A DNA stretch of 53,959 bases from Planctomycetia bacterium (GTDB lineage: Bacteria > Planctomycetota > UBA1135 > GCA-002686595). This document shows, piece after piece, positions 16,077 through 24,297 of the stretch. Position 1 is the stretch's first letter. Each line of letters opens with the position of its first letter. The translations under genes and the position numbers were made by a program. The stretch is taken from NCBI GenBank assembly GCA_005778045.1, contig SXKQ01000108.1, positions 1 through 53,959 on the forward strand. Reading direction: 5' to 3'. Below the pieces are notes generated by a model. The model searched no databases. It was not told the DNA's origin and worked only from the letters and a program-made list of their open reading frames with translations.

Positions 16077-17846
16077 TCAATGGCGCGGCAGCTCGAACAC
16101 TTCGAGTTGTGGCCCGAACCAGCGACAGCTCAGCACGTACCACGTGAAGTGCGGCGTATCGAGACCTTCGAGCCCCGACACCGGCGGCCGCTCCTCGTCG
16201 GGAAGCGCGAGCACGCGCTGCGCGCCGCGACGCTCGAGCTCCGCGCGCACGGAGCGCACAAGCGGCGTCACGCCGACGCCGTCTCCGCCCGGCAGCACGA
16301 TGTAGCGCGCGCCGAGCGCGTCGAGGTGCACGCCGGGATCCTTCGCAATCTGGGGCCAGCGCTCGCGCTCGGGGTACAGCGGCTCGAGGTCCCAGCGCTC
16401 GCCTTGCCAGACCGCGTCCATGCGCTCGCCCTGGTACAGGAGCCACGGGCTGAAGGTCACCTTGCGCAGCTTGCCGTCGACGTCGAACAGGTTGCGCCGC
16501 TCGCGCACCAGCGGTACGTCCCACAGCAAGTGCAGGGCGACGCGCTCTTGCTCGCGCTTCACCGTGGTTTCGATCCAGCGGCCGAGCTGCTCGAGGGTCT
16601 GCGGTCGCAGGCGCATGCTCGTGTAGCCGACGCATGCGCACATGGGCAGGGCGCAGGCCGCGCTCCCGAGGTACGCGAGGGGCCGCGTGCGAGCCTCGCG
16701 CCACAGGGCTTCCAGCGCGAAGGCCGCTCCGACGAACACGTAAGGCAGGAGCGGCAGCACGAAGCGCTGCTGATTGCGACGCTGCAGTCCGATCACGAGC
16801 GCGTAGGCCAGCGCGAAGGAGAGCGCGACGGCCAAATCCTTGCGCCGGCGCGCGCGCTCGTCGTCCGCGTTCTCGCGCCGCAGGAGCCATGCGATGACCC
16901 CGAGGGCGGCGAGGACCGACGCGACGGGCTCGTAGTACCAGAGCGTCATGAAGAGCGTCGGGAAGCCCGCGCCTTGAAACTCGCTCCAGTTGAACGTCTG
17001 CCAGCCGAAGCTGACCGTGCCCTCCTCGGTCGGCATCACCGCGTCCGGGGGCGTCGGCACGAAGAAGAAGGGATACGCAAGGCGCACGGCGAGCGCGAGC
17101 AACGCCAGCGGCACGAGCAGCTTCGCGTCCAGAATGCGGCGTGGGGCGTTCTCGCGCAGCAGGAAGGCGAGGGCGGCCGGAATCAGGACGGCGAGCGCGT
17201 TGGTCAGCGTGGCGACCGCGATCGCGCACAGCGTCCCCGCGACGGCGAACGACAGGAGATCGCCCCGGCGACGCAGCTGCACGCAGCTCGCGACGGCGAG
17301 CACGATCAGCGGGGCCGCGGCGGCGTGCGGCCGGGCCTGCTGCCCGAACTGCAGCGAGAGCGTGCTCGCCGCCGCGAGCCCCGCCGCCAGCAGGGCCCAG
17401 CGGCGCGAGACGAAGAGGCTCGCCAGCCAGAAGGTCGCGGGGACGATCAGGATCGAGAGCCACGCGATCAAGAGGCGCACGTGGTGGTGCAGCTGCGCGG
17501 CGGCCTCCATATGGCTCTCTAGGTCGAGACTGGCGAGCTCGGCGGGCGGCAGGACCGGCGCACCCGTCGCGATCGAGAGGCGCGCGAGCAAGTGCGGGTA
17601 GATCGAGCTGTAGAAGATAGTGCGCTCGTCGACGACGGGCTGCGAGAGGAGCGCGATCTGTTCGAGGATGTGCGGGTCGGGCTCCTGCGCGAACGGCAGA
17701 GCGAAGTCGAGCGTCCAGAGCCGCGGCAGGAGGGCGAGGCCCATCAGCACGAGCACGATCGCGGCGCAAGTGCGGGCCGACGGCTGCGACGACTCTTTCA
17801 CGCACGGTCCAGTATGGAGGGCGACGGGGCCTTTCGCCATGCACAC
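16077..17846 (-). CDS. GT39/ArnT-like membrane glycosyltransferase, copy A
   Basis: A 589-residue polytopic protein with about 10-12 TM segments followed by a ~130-residue soluble C-terminal domain. N-terminal FALPFAQEPDPHILEQIALL contains acidic residues in the first periplasmic loop, where GT-C enzymes carry the catalytic Asp/Glu. Shared with the divergent neighbour are QFGQQARPHAAAAP, FMTLWYYEP and QRFVLPLLPYVFVGAAFAL. GT-C enzymes move sugars from polyprenyl-phosphate donors to lipids or proteins outside the membrane. The ATG at 17846 is the longest start; a GTG at 17801 (VKESSQPSARTCAA) would shorten a charged leader and widen the divergent promoter region from 42 to 87 nt. Confidence 0.8.
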   Translation of the reverse strand: MCMAKGPVALHTGPCVKESSQPSARTCAAIVLVLMGLALLPRLWTLDFALPFAQEPDPHILEQIALLSQPVVDERTIFYSSIYPHLLARLSIATGAPVLPPAELASLDLESHMEAAAQLHHHVRLLIAWLSILIVPATFWLASLFVSRRWALLAAGLAAASTLSLQFGQQARPHAAAAPLIVLAVASCVQLRRRGDLLSFAVAGTLCAIAVATLTNALAVLIPAALAFLLRENAPRRILDAKLLVPLALLALAVRLAYPFFFVPTPPDAVMPTEEGTVSFGWQTFNWSEFQGAGFPTLFMTLWYYEPVASVLAALGVIAWLLRRENADDERARRRKDLAVALSFALAYALVIGLQRRNQQRFVLPLLPYVFVGAAFALEALWREARTRPLAYLGSAACALPMCACVGYTSMRLRPQTLEQLGRWIETTVKREQERVALHLLWDVPLVRERRNLFDVDGKLRKVTFSPWLLYQGERMDAVWQGERWDLEPLYPERERWPQIAKDPGVHLDALGARYIVLPGGDGVGVTPLVRSVRAELERRGAQRVLALPDEERPPVSGLEGLDTPHFTWYVLSCRWFGPQLEVFELPRH

Positions 17847-17888
17847 GTCCCGTGAGTGGCCGCGTGCGCGCTGCTATCCTCGACCCGA

Positions 17889-19631
17889 ATGCGAACCGCG
17901 CTCGCCCTCGCCCTGCTCACGCTCGCGGCTCTCGCGCTGCACCTCGTGGGTATCGGCCACAGCGTGCCGCACAACAAGGAGGCCGACGCCAACATGGCGC
18001 TGCACCTCGAGTTGATCCGCTCAGGCTCCACCGAGCCCGATCCGCAGCACAACGACGCCCAGTACCCGATCCTGATCCCGGGCCTGCTCTCGCTGCTGCC
18101 CGACACCACCCCGCACCCGGGACCCGACGCGCCGCTCGAGGAGCACCTCGCCGCCGCCGCGCACGCCTACGTCGAGCTGCGCATCGCCATGGCCGTGCTC
18201 TCCGCGCTCTCGATCCCGCTCGTGTTCTTGCTCGCGCGCCGCTTCCTCGGCAGCGGTGGCTCACTTCTCGCCGCCGCACTCTTCGCCGCGAGTTTCTTGA
18301 CGCAGTTCTTCGTCCAGCAGGCGCGCCCACACACCGGCGCGTCGACCGTGTTCCTGCTCTCGGTGCTCTCCTCGATGCGCTACGCGCGCGAACCGGGCTG
18401 GAAGAACGCGCTGCTCGCCTGTCTCGCGGTCGCGCTCGGCATTGGCACCCTGCAGAGCGGTCTCGCGCTGCTGCTCCCGCTCGCCGCCGCGTGGGTGCTC
18501 GCATCCCTGCGCGATGTGCACGCGAGCGCGCGCCGTCACGCATGGCACCTGTGGAGCCTGCCGCTCGCGCTCGCGGGAATCGCCGCGCTCTCGATCGCGG
18601 TCTTCTATCCGTACCTGTGGTTCGAAGGTCAGGAGTCGAGCTACGGCTCGCCGCGCATCGAGGGCACGACGATCTTCTGGGGCGACCACCGCGTCGACCT
18701 GCACGACTGGAAGGGACTCGGCTTCGCCAACCTCGCACGCACGCTCTGGTACTACGAACCGGGGCTACTGCTCGGCCTCGTCTGCGCCGCGCTGATGCTC
18801 GCGCTGCGCAAGCGCGACGCACATCGTCCTTGGGAGCGCTGGAGCGACTTGCGGGTCGCCGCCGCGTACGCGCTGCCGTACCTGCTCGTCGCGGGCCTGT
18901 TCCGCAACACGTTCGAGCGCTTCCTGATCCCGCTCTTGCCCTACCTCGCCGTGTGCGCGGCGTGGGGGTTTGTCGCGGCGTTCGAGCGCGCAGGTCGCGC
19001 CGCGCGAGCGCTCGTCGTCGCAGTTGCGGTCACCGCGCTCGCAATCCCGGCCGCCGCCAGCGCGCGCCTCGTAGCCCTGCGCGCGGGCGACGACACGCTC
19101 GAACACGCCGCCCGCTGGCTCGCTGCGCAGCCCGACGCCGCATCCACTCCGATCTACGTCACGCCGTCGTTCGACCTGCCGCTCGCGCGCTCGGCGGAGA
19201 GCCTGCGGCCCACCGACGGCCGCCCCGCGGCGATCCTCTCGCGCTGGTCGATCTGGCAGCGCCGCGTCGGCGCCGCGAACCTGCCCGAGCCGCGCTTCGA
19301 CCTGCGCTACCTCGTGCCGCGCCCCGATCTCGGCTTCGGCGCACCAGCGATGGAGCGCGACCCCGCCGGCTACGTCGCCACACTCGGGTCCGGCTACTTC
19401 GTGCTCGACATGTCGCTGCAGCCCGCGCGGCCGGTGCTCGATCGAATGCGCGACGAGGTGCGCGCGCGCGGCGAGCTCGTGTTCCGCAGCGCGCCGGAAG
19501 ACTCTGGCCCCGATGCGACGTGGGGCTTCCCCTTCGAGGACGAGCTGCTCCCGGGCTGGCCCAACGTGCTCGCTCGCACGCTGCGCATCGTCGCCGTAGG
19601 GCCGGTGATCGAGGTCTACCGGCTGCGTTAG
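17889..19631 (+). CDS. GT39/ArnT-like membrane glycosyltransferase, copy B
   Basis: A 580-residue protein from ATG 17889 (MRTALALALLTLAALALHLV) with about 10-12 TM helices and a soluble C-terminal region. It is clearly paralogous to the divergent upstream gene: NKEADANMALHLELIRSG in loop 1, FFVQQARPHTGASTVFLL, ARTLWYYEPGLLL and ERFLIPLLPYLAVCAA occur in the same order. The pair arose by an inverted duplication or by joint acquisition. The acceptor and donor sugars are unknown. The stop codon overlaps the stop of a decayed methyltransferase on the other strand (TTAG at 19628-19631). Confidence 0.8.
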   Translation: MRTALALALLTLAALALHLVGIGHSVPHNKEADANMALHLELIRSGSTEPDPQHNDAQYPILIPGLLSLLPDTTPHPGPDAPLEEHLAAAAHAYVELRIAMAVLSALSIPLVFLLARRFLGSGGSLLAAALFAASFLTQFFVQQARPHTGASTVFLLSVLSSMRYAREPGWKNALLACLAVALGIGTLQSGLALLLPLAAAWVLASLRDVHASARRHAWHLWSLPLALAGIAALSIAVFYPYLWFEGQESSYGSPRIEGTTIFWGDHRVDLHDWKGLGFANLARTLWYYEPGLLLGLVCAALMLALRKRDAHRPWERWSDLRVAAAYALPYLLVAGLFRNTFERFLIPLLPYLAVCAAWGFVAAFERAGRAARALVVAVAVTALAIPAAASARLVALRAGDDTLEHAARWLAAQPDAASTPIYVTPSFDLPLARSAESLRPTDGRPAAILSRWSIWQRRVGAANLPEPRFDLRYLVPRPDLGFGAPAMERDPAGYVATLGSGYFVLDMSLQPARPVLDRMRDEVRARGELVFRSAPEDSGPDATWGFPFEDELLPGWPNVLARTLRIVAVGPVIEVYRLR

Positions 19632-20480
19632 CGGGGCACGCAGCGGATCGCGTGCGCGACCACCTCGGGGCGCTCGTGGTCGCGCATGAGGACGTCGCCG
19701 CGCTGCACCTAGTCGAGGTACTCCTGCATGCGGCCAAGCAGCGGCAGCTCGAACGATCGCGACAGCCACGTCGGATAGTGGCCGATGGCCAACTTGTGGA
19801 TCAACGCAAGCAGCGCCGAAGGCAGCCACGCTTCCGCGAGCTGGTTGGCGCGCGGGGAGCCGAGGCCCTGCATCTCGCACTCGAAGCCCCGCGTCTCGAG
19901 CAGGTGCTGCCAGACCCACGCCGGGTTGAGATGTTGGTGCTCCTAGAAGCCATCCCACATGCCGCCCTAGGTGCTGGCGGCGCCGTTGCCGAGCTTGCGC
20001 AGCAGGCGCTTCACGACGAACGTGTCGCTCCAGCGCGGCGCGGGCACGAACAGCCGCTGCTCTCCGTCCGGCGCCATGTAGCGGCGAATGTTGGAGGGCG
20101 CGTCCGCGAGCTTCGGAACGTGTGGTCTGGCAAGCAGTTCGCGATCACCGTGCGGAAGGCGCCCACGCGCTTGTCGAGCGCGCGCGCACCCGGCCATTCC
20201 CCGAGATGTCGACTCGTCGCCCAGCGACGGGAGGCGCGGCGTGGCGAGGTCGCGCGTCAGGACCTCCCAGAAGAGCCCGTCGCCGCAGCCGACGTCGAGC
20301 AGCGGAGCGCGCGGGCTGCCGCGCTCAGCCAGCACGCGCGTGCGCAGGATCCCGCGTACGGCGAGCGACACTGGCAGGGAGTGCAGCAGCGCACGGAAGG
20401 TCTCGCGCGCGTCTTGCTTGCAGAACGCTGTCTTGAGAGGGCCCGAATGGGGCGTGCTGGCTGCGGGCGCACTCACGGTC
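19628..20480 (-). pseudogene. SAM-dependent methyltransferase, frameshifted and with three amber stops
   Basis: Reading leftward, KTAFCKQDARETFRALL leads to a good class I motif (APLLDVGCGDGLFWEVLTRD). Between about 20225 and 20100 the homology moves between frames: VDIS in one, ALDKRVGAFRTVIANC in another, then HVPKLADA back in the first, so at least two indels exist. The frame then continues NIRRYMAPDGEQRLFVP and VVKRLLRKLG and meets TAG at 19967-19969, 19943-19945 and 19709-19711. Similarity persists across them (GGMWDGF, EHQHLNPAWVWQHLLE, LAIGHYPTWLSRSFELP, VQRGDVLMRDHERPE) to a TAA at 19628-19630. This is a methyltransferase like those near sugar-lipid glycosyltransferases, now inactivated. 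No 5' start is identifiable. Confidence 0.85.
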
Positions 20481-20577
20481 GCATCGAACACGGGCACGCT
20501 GCGCGACGTCGCCGCGAATGGCGGCGGCGCATGGGCCGCACCGCCGTGCGAAGTTCCTTCCAGTTCCGCCGGCGGCG

Positions 20578-21714
20578 CTAGCGGTTGCCAGAGCCCGAAC
20601 GCGGTCGCGGACCGTCGCCCGGACGCTCGAAGGGCTTCCCGCCCCGACGGCCATCCCCATCGGGGTGGCGAACATTGCGCAGAGGCGGCAGGTCCAGCGA
20701 CGGGAGCGCGCGGTCGAGCGCCTCGAAGAAAGCGCGTCCGTGCAAGCCTCGCAACTCGCTGAGCTGCTCCGCCGAAAGCAGGCCGGGCCGGGCTTCCAGC
20801 ACCCCGAGCGCGCGCGCGCGCTGGTGCGTGGCGATCAGCTCGGCTCGCACCTCGGGCTCGGCGTTGACGAACTCGACGAACCACGCCGGATCCGGGCGCA
20901 ACGCTTCGCGCAGGGACTTCTCGCCTTCGCTGATCGGCTCGCGCCGGGCGCCGCGCCCGCCGTCGCGGTGCCCCTGGCCGCGACCCTCGGGACCATCGCT
21001 GGACTCGAAGCAATGGCGTGCATGGTGCAGCCGCTCCCACTGCTCGCGCTGCGGCAGGGACTTCCACTGCTCCCACTGCTCGGGGCTGACGTACGGCGGC
21101 AGGCCCTCGCGCTCGGCGCGCTCGCGGAAGCGACGCACTTCGAGCGCGACGAGCTCGCGGGTCAGCTCCTCGGGCGCGGACTGGCGCAGGCGCGCCGCCG
21201 CGGCAGCGTCGACCGCTCCCTCGCGCTCGAACGCGTGGATGCGTTCGAGAGCCTTCTGGTGCATGCGGGCGCGGAACTCGCCGACGAGGCGCGGGCGCTC
21301 TTCGGGGCTCGCGCCTTCGAGACGCTCGCGCCAGTGCGACGGCAGGCGCTCGAGCAGCTCGCGACCGCGCTCTTGGATCTTCTGCGAGGCGACGCCGGAG
21401 AGCACCGTGGCCTGCTGCTCGGGACGCAGGCGCGTGAACTCCCTGCGGGCCTCGTCGGGCAGACACTCGTGCGCTGAGCGACGCAGCGAGCTCACCCTGT
21501 CGAAGCGCTCGCGGATGTGTCCGCGCTCCTCCTTCGAGAGCGACTTCCAGCGCTCGAAGCGCTCGGCGAGCTCCGCGCGCTGTTGCGGGGAGAGCGTGTT
21601 CCAGCGCTCGCGCGCGCGCTCGAGGTCGCGCTCGTCGCGCTGTTGAGCGACGAGCACGAGCGAGCACAGCGCGATGCACAGGAGCGCGAGCAGCGGACGG
21701 ATGCGGGCGAGCAT
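20578..21714 (-). CDS. Secreted DUF3106-like protein of the sigma operon
   Basis: A 378-residue protein from ATG 21714 with a signal peptide (MLARIRPLLALLCIALCSLV then LVAQQ). The mature part is highly charged and helical, with the DUF3106-type pattern NTLSPQQRAELAERFERW then KSLSKEERGHIRERFDR and later LSAEQLSELRGLHGRAF. The middle is rich in His, Asp and Arg (GHRDGGRGARRE). The gene starts 2 nt after the anti-sigma stop, so it is translationally coupled, the usual third gene of ECF-sigma operons in this group. A periplasmic sensor or chaperone role, by loose analogy to Spy/CpxP-like proteins, is inference only. Confidence 0.75.
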   Translation of the reverse strand: MLARIRPLLALLCIALCSLVLVAQQRDERDLERARERWNTLSPQQRAELAERFERWKSLSKEERGHIRERFDRVSSLRRSAHECLPDEARREFTRLRPEQQATVLSGVASQKIQERGRELLERLPSHWRERLEGASPEERPRLVGEFRARMHQKALERIHAFEREGAVDAAAAARLRQSAPEELTRELVALEVRRFRERAEREGLPPYVSPEQWEQWKSLPQREQWERLHHARHCFESSDGPEGRGQGHRDGGRGARREPISEGEKSLREALRPDPAWFVEFVNAEPEVRAELIATHQRARALGVLEARPGLLSAEQLSELRGLHGRAFFEALDRALPSLDLPPLRNVRHPDGDGRRGGKPFERPGDGPRPRSGSGNR

Positions 21715-21716
21715 GG

Positions 21717-22520
21717 CTAGCCGTTCCTCCGCTCGCTCTCGGGTTGCTGCACCGACTCCGCATCGAGCTCGTCGGCGACGTCGAGCAGAAGCGCGTCGAA
21801 GCCGTCGAGAGCGAGCACGTCGGCCTCGATCGAGTCTTCGGTGACGAGCTCCCACGACTCGAGCAGGTCGAGCGAGGCCAGCAGGTCCGCGGGCGGCTCG
21901 TCGAGCAGGTGCTCGCGCGGCGCGACTTCGGGAGCGCGCGGCGCAGGGCCCTGCGCGAGGTTTTGGTCGCTCGTGCTCTCCTGGCGAGGGTCGCGCACGA
22001 GTAGCCATGTGCCGAGTCCGAGCACGAAGAGGGCGGCGGCGGCGAGCGCGAGGCGGCTCGGGCCCGCGCGGCGAGGGCGTCGGGCGGGAGCGAGGCGTGC
22101 GAGCGTGCGCTGGGAGAAGTCCGCGGGCACCTGCGGCTCGGGCAAGCGCCCGAGCAGCGCATCGAGGCGCGCATCTTCCCGCTGGGCGGTGCGCGCGGAG
22201 TCGAGCTTGGCGAGCATGCGCGACGCGAGCGCTCCGGGGACGGCGACCGCATCGCCGCGCTCGAGCAGCAGGTCGAGCGCAACATCGCCGCGCGCCGGCT
22301 CGAGGCGCGCGAGCAGGCGCTGCGCGAGCTCCGGCGGCAGCTGCGGCTGCGGCAACGAGACGAGCAGCTCCTCGAGCGCCTGTTCGGTCTCGACAAGCGC
22401 ACGGCACGCGGCACAGCCGAGCAGGTGCCCGTGCCACGCGAGCTCACCGAAGGACGCACTCGAGGCACGGCCCGCGAGCAGACTTGCGAGACGGTTGCGG
22501 AACTGGTGGCAGGCGTTCAC
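21717..22520 (-). CDS. Zinc-binding anti-sigma factor
   Basis: A 267-residue membrane protein. Residues 30-39 (HGHLLGCAAC) give the ZAS motif H32-x3-C36-x2-C39 that binds zinc and the ECF sigma factor in the cytoplasm. A low-complexity helical region follows with two similar PQPQLPPELAQRLLARL / PEPQVPADFSQRTLARL segments. One TM helix (LALAAAALFVLGLGTWLLV) sits near residue 165, and an acidic periplasmic tail follows. Its ATG overlaps the sigma stop by 4 nt (ATGA). It is expected to sequester the sigma factor encoded just upstream until an envelope signal releases it. Confidence 0.88.
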   Translation of the reverse strand: MNACHQFRNRLASLLAGRASSASFGELAWHGHLLGCAACRALVETEQALEELLVSLPQPQLPPELAQRLLARLEPARGDVALDLLLERGDAVAVPGALASRMLAKLDSARTAQREDARLDALLGRLPEPQVPADFSQRTLARLAPARRPRRAGPSRLALAAAALFVLGLGTWLLVRDPRQESTSDQNLAQGPAPRAPEVAPREHLLDEPPADLLASLDLLESWELVTEDSIEADVLALDGFDALLLDVADELDAESVQQPESERRNG

Positions 22521-23122
22521 GGGAGCTCCTGCTGCAGGAAGGGCGCCAGGCGAAGGCGCAGGTTTTCCCGCGCGCGATGCACGAGCGACTTGATGGCCTT
22601 CTCGCTCGAGCGCAGCACGATCGCGATCTCGGAGTGGGGCAGCTCGTCGTAGTTGGCGAGCACGAGCGCCATGCGCTGGGCCTCCGGAAGCGACGCGATC
22701 GCGGCGCGCACCGCGCTCACCACTTCGCCGCGCTCGATCGGCACCGAAGGGCGCTCGGCGCGCGCGTCCCCGAGCTCGCTCCAGACCGCCTCACCGCCCT
22801 CTTCCGTACCGTCGTCGAGCGACGTCTCGTTGTGCCTGCGCTGGGTGCGGCTCACCGCGATGTTGAAGGCGATGCGATAGAGCCAAGTCGAGAAGCACGC
22901 CGTCGGCTGGTAGCGCTCGCGAGCGCGGATCACGCGCAGGAACACCTCCTGCACGAGGTCCTCGCGCTCCGGCGCCGGCCCGAGGAAGCGCGTGAAGAGC
23001 GCGTACAGCTGGCCCGAGTAAGCCTCCACGATGCGGTCGAACGCCCCCTCGTCGCCGCGCTGGTACTCCAGCATCCAGCGCACGCCCGGGTCGTCGACGA
23101 AACTGTGGCTCACGGTTCCCAA
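22517..23122 (-). CDS. ECF-subfamily RNA polymerase sigma factor
   Basis: A 201-residue sigma-70-family protein with only regions 2 and 4. Region 2: FDRIVEAYSGQLYALFTRFL, EDLVQEVFLRVIRARERYQP, then ACFSTWLYRIAFNIAVSRTQ. Region 4: LPEAQRMALVLANYDELPHS then EIAIVLRSSEKAIKSLVHRA. The acidic linker DDGTEEGGEA separates them. The reading frame opens at TTG 23122; GTG 23113 (VSHSFVDD) is a plausible alternative. It heads a three-gene operon with its anti-sigma and the DUF3106-like protein, transcribed divergently from yaeQ across 124 nt, which likely carries an autoregulated promoter. Confidence 0.92.
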   Translation of the reverse strand: MGTVSHSFVDDPGVRWMLEYQRGDEGAFDRIVEAYSGQLYALFTRFLGPAPEREDLVQEVFLRVIRARERYQPTACFSTWLYRIAFNIAVSRTQRRHNETSLDDGTEEGGEAVWSELGDARAERPSVPIERGEVVSAVRAAIASLPEAQRMALVLANYDELPHSEIAIVLRSSEKAIKSLVHRARENLRLRLAPFLQQELP

Positions 23123-23246
23123 CCATCCTCGAACCCCGTCGGGACGTCTAGGTTGCGGAGTTCCGCTCGCGAAAAAGTCCCGTGCGAGGTGTGTGGAAGG
23201 CCCTTCGGGCCCCCGGGAGGCCAGTGCGGGCTGCTAGGCTCCGCCC

Positions 23247-23795
23247 ATGGGCCTCGGCGCCACCCTCTACCGCTTCGAGGTCGCACTCTCGGACACCGAC
23301 CGCGGGGTCTACGAGAGCCTTGAGCTGCGCGTCGCCCGCCACCCCTCCGAGAGCGGCCCGTTCCTCATCGTGCGCGTGCTCGCCTACTGCCTCGAGCACA
23401 CGGAAGGCATCGCCTTCTCCAAGGGCGGCATCAGCGACACCGACGAGCCGGCGCTCTCGATCCACGACCTCACCGGCCTGCGCCGCGCCTGGATCGAGGT
23501 GGGCGCGCCCTCCGCCGAGCGCCTGCACAAGGCCTCCAAGTCCTGCCCGCGTGTCGCGCTCTACACCGACCGCACGATCGAGCTCCTGCGCACGCCGCTC
23601 TCAGGCGAGCGCATCCACCGCGGGAACGAGATCCTCGTCACTTCCTTCCCCCAGCCCTTCCTGCGCGCCCTCGAGGCCAAGCTCGAGCGCACCGCGCGCT
23701 GGGACGTCTCCGTCAGCGATGGTCACATGTACGTCACAGTCGGCGGCGAGTCCTTCGACTGCCCGATCGAGCGCCTGCCGCTGCTCGAAGCCTGA
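23247..23795 (+). CDS. YaeQ-family protein
   Basis: A 182-residue cytoplasmic protein matching YaeQ over its full length: LYRFEVALSDTDRGVYESLE, RHPSESGPFLIVRVLAYCLE, FSKGGISDTDEPALSIHDLT and HKASKSCPRVALYTDR. YaeQ adopts a PD-(D/E)XK-nuclease-like fold; E. coli YaeQ was first described as a suppressor linked to RfaH function, and its biochemical role is unclear. The Glu/Asp in the GISDTDEPAL segment and the Lys in HKASK are the likely core residues. A single gene, it converges on the glycine-rich micro-protein gene with a 115-nt gap containing a 19-nt near-palindrome (CAACGCGCG/CGCGCGTTG). Confidence 0.88.
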   Translation: MGLGATLYRFEVALSDTDRGVYESLELRVARHPSESGPFLIVRVLAYCLEHTEGIAFSKGGISDTDEPALSIHDLTGLRRAWIEVGAPSAERLHKASKSCPRVALYTDRTIELLRTPLSGERIHRGNEILVTSFPQPFLRALEAKLERTARWDVSVSDGHMYVTVGGESFDCPIERLPLLEA

Positions 23796-23910
23796 AACGC
23801 CCGCGCACCGCCCCGTCGCGTGTCGCAACGCGCGCCGCGCGTTGAGGGTCGACGGAGGCAGCGCGCAGATCGGCGCGCCCCGTCCGCACTGGCCAAACCG
23901 GGATGGCGGC

Positions 23911-24081
23911 CTACTTCGGCGTGTTGCCGCGACCGCCGCCGGAGGGCTTGCCCGTGGCGCTCGGATAGTTGGGGTTGCCGCCCTTCGAGCCACCACCGCC
24001 TTGGGAGCCGCTCCCCTTGGAACCGCCGCCGCCCTTGGAACCGCCGCCGCCCTTGCCACCGCCTGCGTTGCCCTTGCTCAT
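23911..24081 (-). CDS. Glycine-rich micro-protein (56 aa)
   Basis: From ATG 24081 the product begins MSKGNAGGGKGGGG, then alternates GSKGGGG units and ends NPNYPSATGKPSGGGRGNTP-K. I recall the tail pattern PS-x-TG-x-PSGGGRGN-x-P from small glycine-rich proteins in many Gram-negatives, which argues that it is a real, conserved peptide and not a GC-rich artefact. It is strongly basic, without Cys or hydrophobic segments, so probably intrinsically disordered and cytoplasmic. Function unknown. An in-frame ATG 54 nt upstream (24135) would add 18 unrelated-looking residues; the internal start fits the conserved opening better. Confidence 0.6.
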   Translation of the reverse strand: MSKGNAGGGKGGGGSKGGGGSKGSGSQGGGGSKGGNPNYPSATGKPSGGGRGNTPK

Positions 24082-24268
24082 GGAAATGCCTGAATTTTCG
24101 GGAGTTCGAGGTCCGTGGATCCACGCGGATGCCACTGGTGTGCCCGAGTACGGCGGTCAGCGATCGACATTCAGCCAGCGGGCGTAACTGGCGCGTAAGC
24201 GAGCCCTGCGTGTGGTGTGCGGCACGCGAACGGGGCGGGGCCCACTTCACGGGCGCGTGCACGCTGGC

Positions 24269-24295
24269 GGCGCCCCAAAGAGGCAGCGGGGCGCC
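24269..24295 (-). terminator. Hairpin directly after lepB
   Basis: GGCGCCCC (24269-24276) and GGGGCGCC (24288-24295) pair perfectly over 8 bp with an 11-nt loop, ending 2 nt beyond the lepB stop. The position fits transcription termination of lepB. There is no U-tract on either side, so termination would be inefficient or Rho-assisted; it could also be a 3'-end stabiliser. Confidence 0.4.
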
Positions 24296-24297
24296 GA

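Noticed and set aside
19628..20480. TAG codons as sense codons (amber reassignment or pyrrolysine)
   Set aside because: lpxA and the radical SAM gene end normally at TAG, and the methyltransferase also has frameshifts, so decay explains the amber codons.
17852..20581. 909-codon open frame over the GT-C gene and methyltransferase remnant
   Set aside because: It is a shadow frame: Arg-rich translation, while the adjacent frame has clear TM helices and family motifs.
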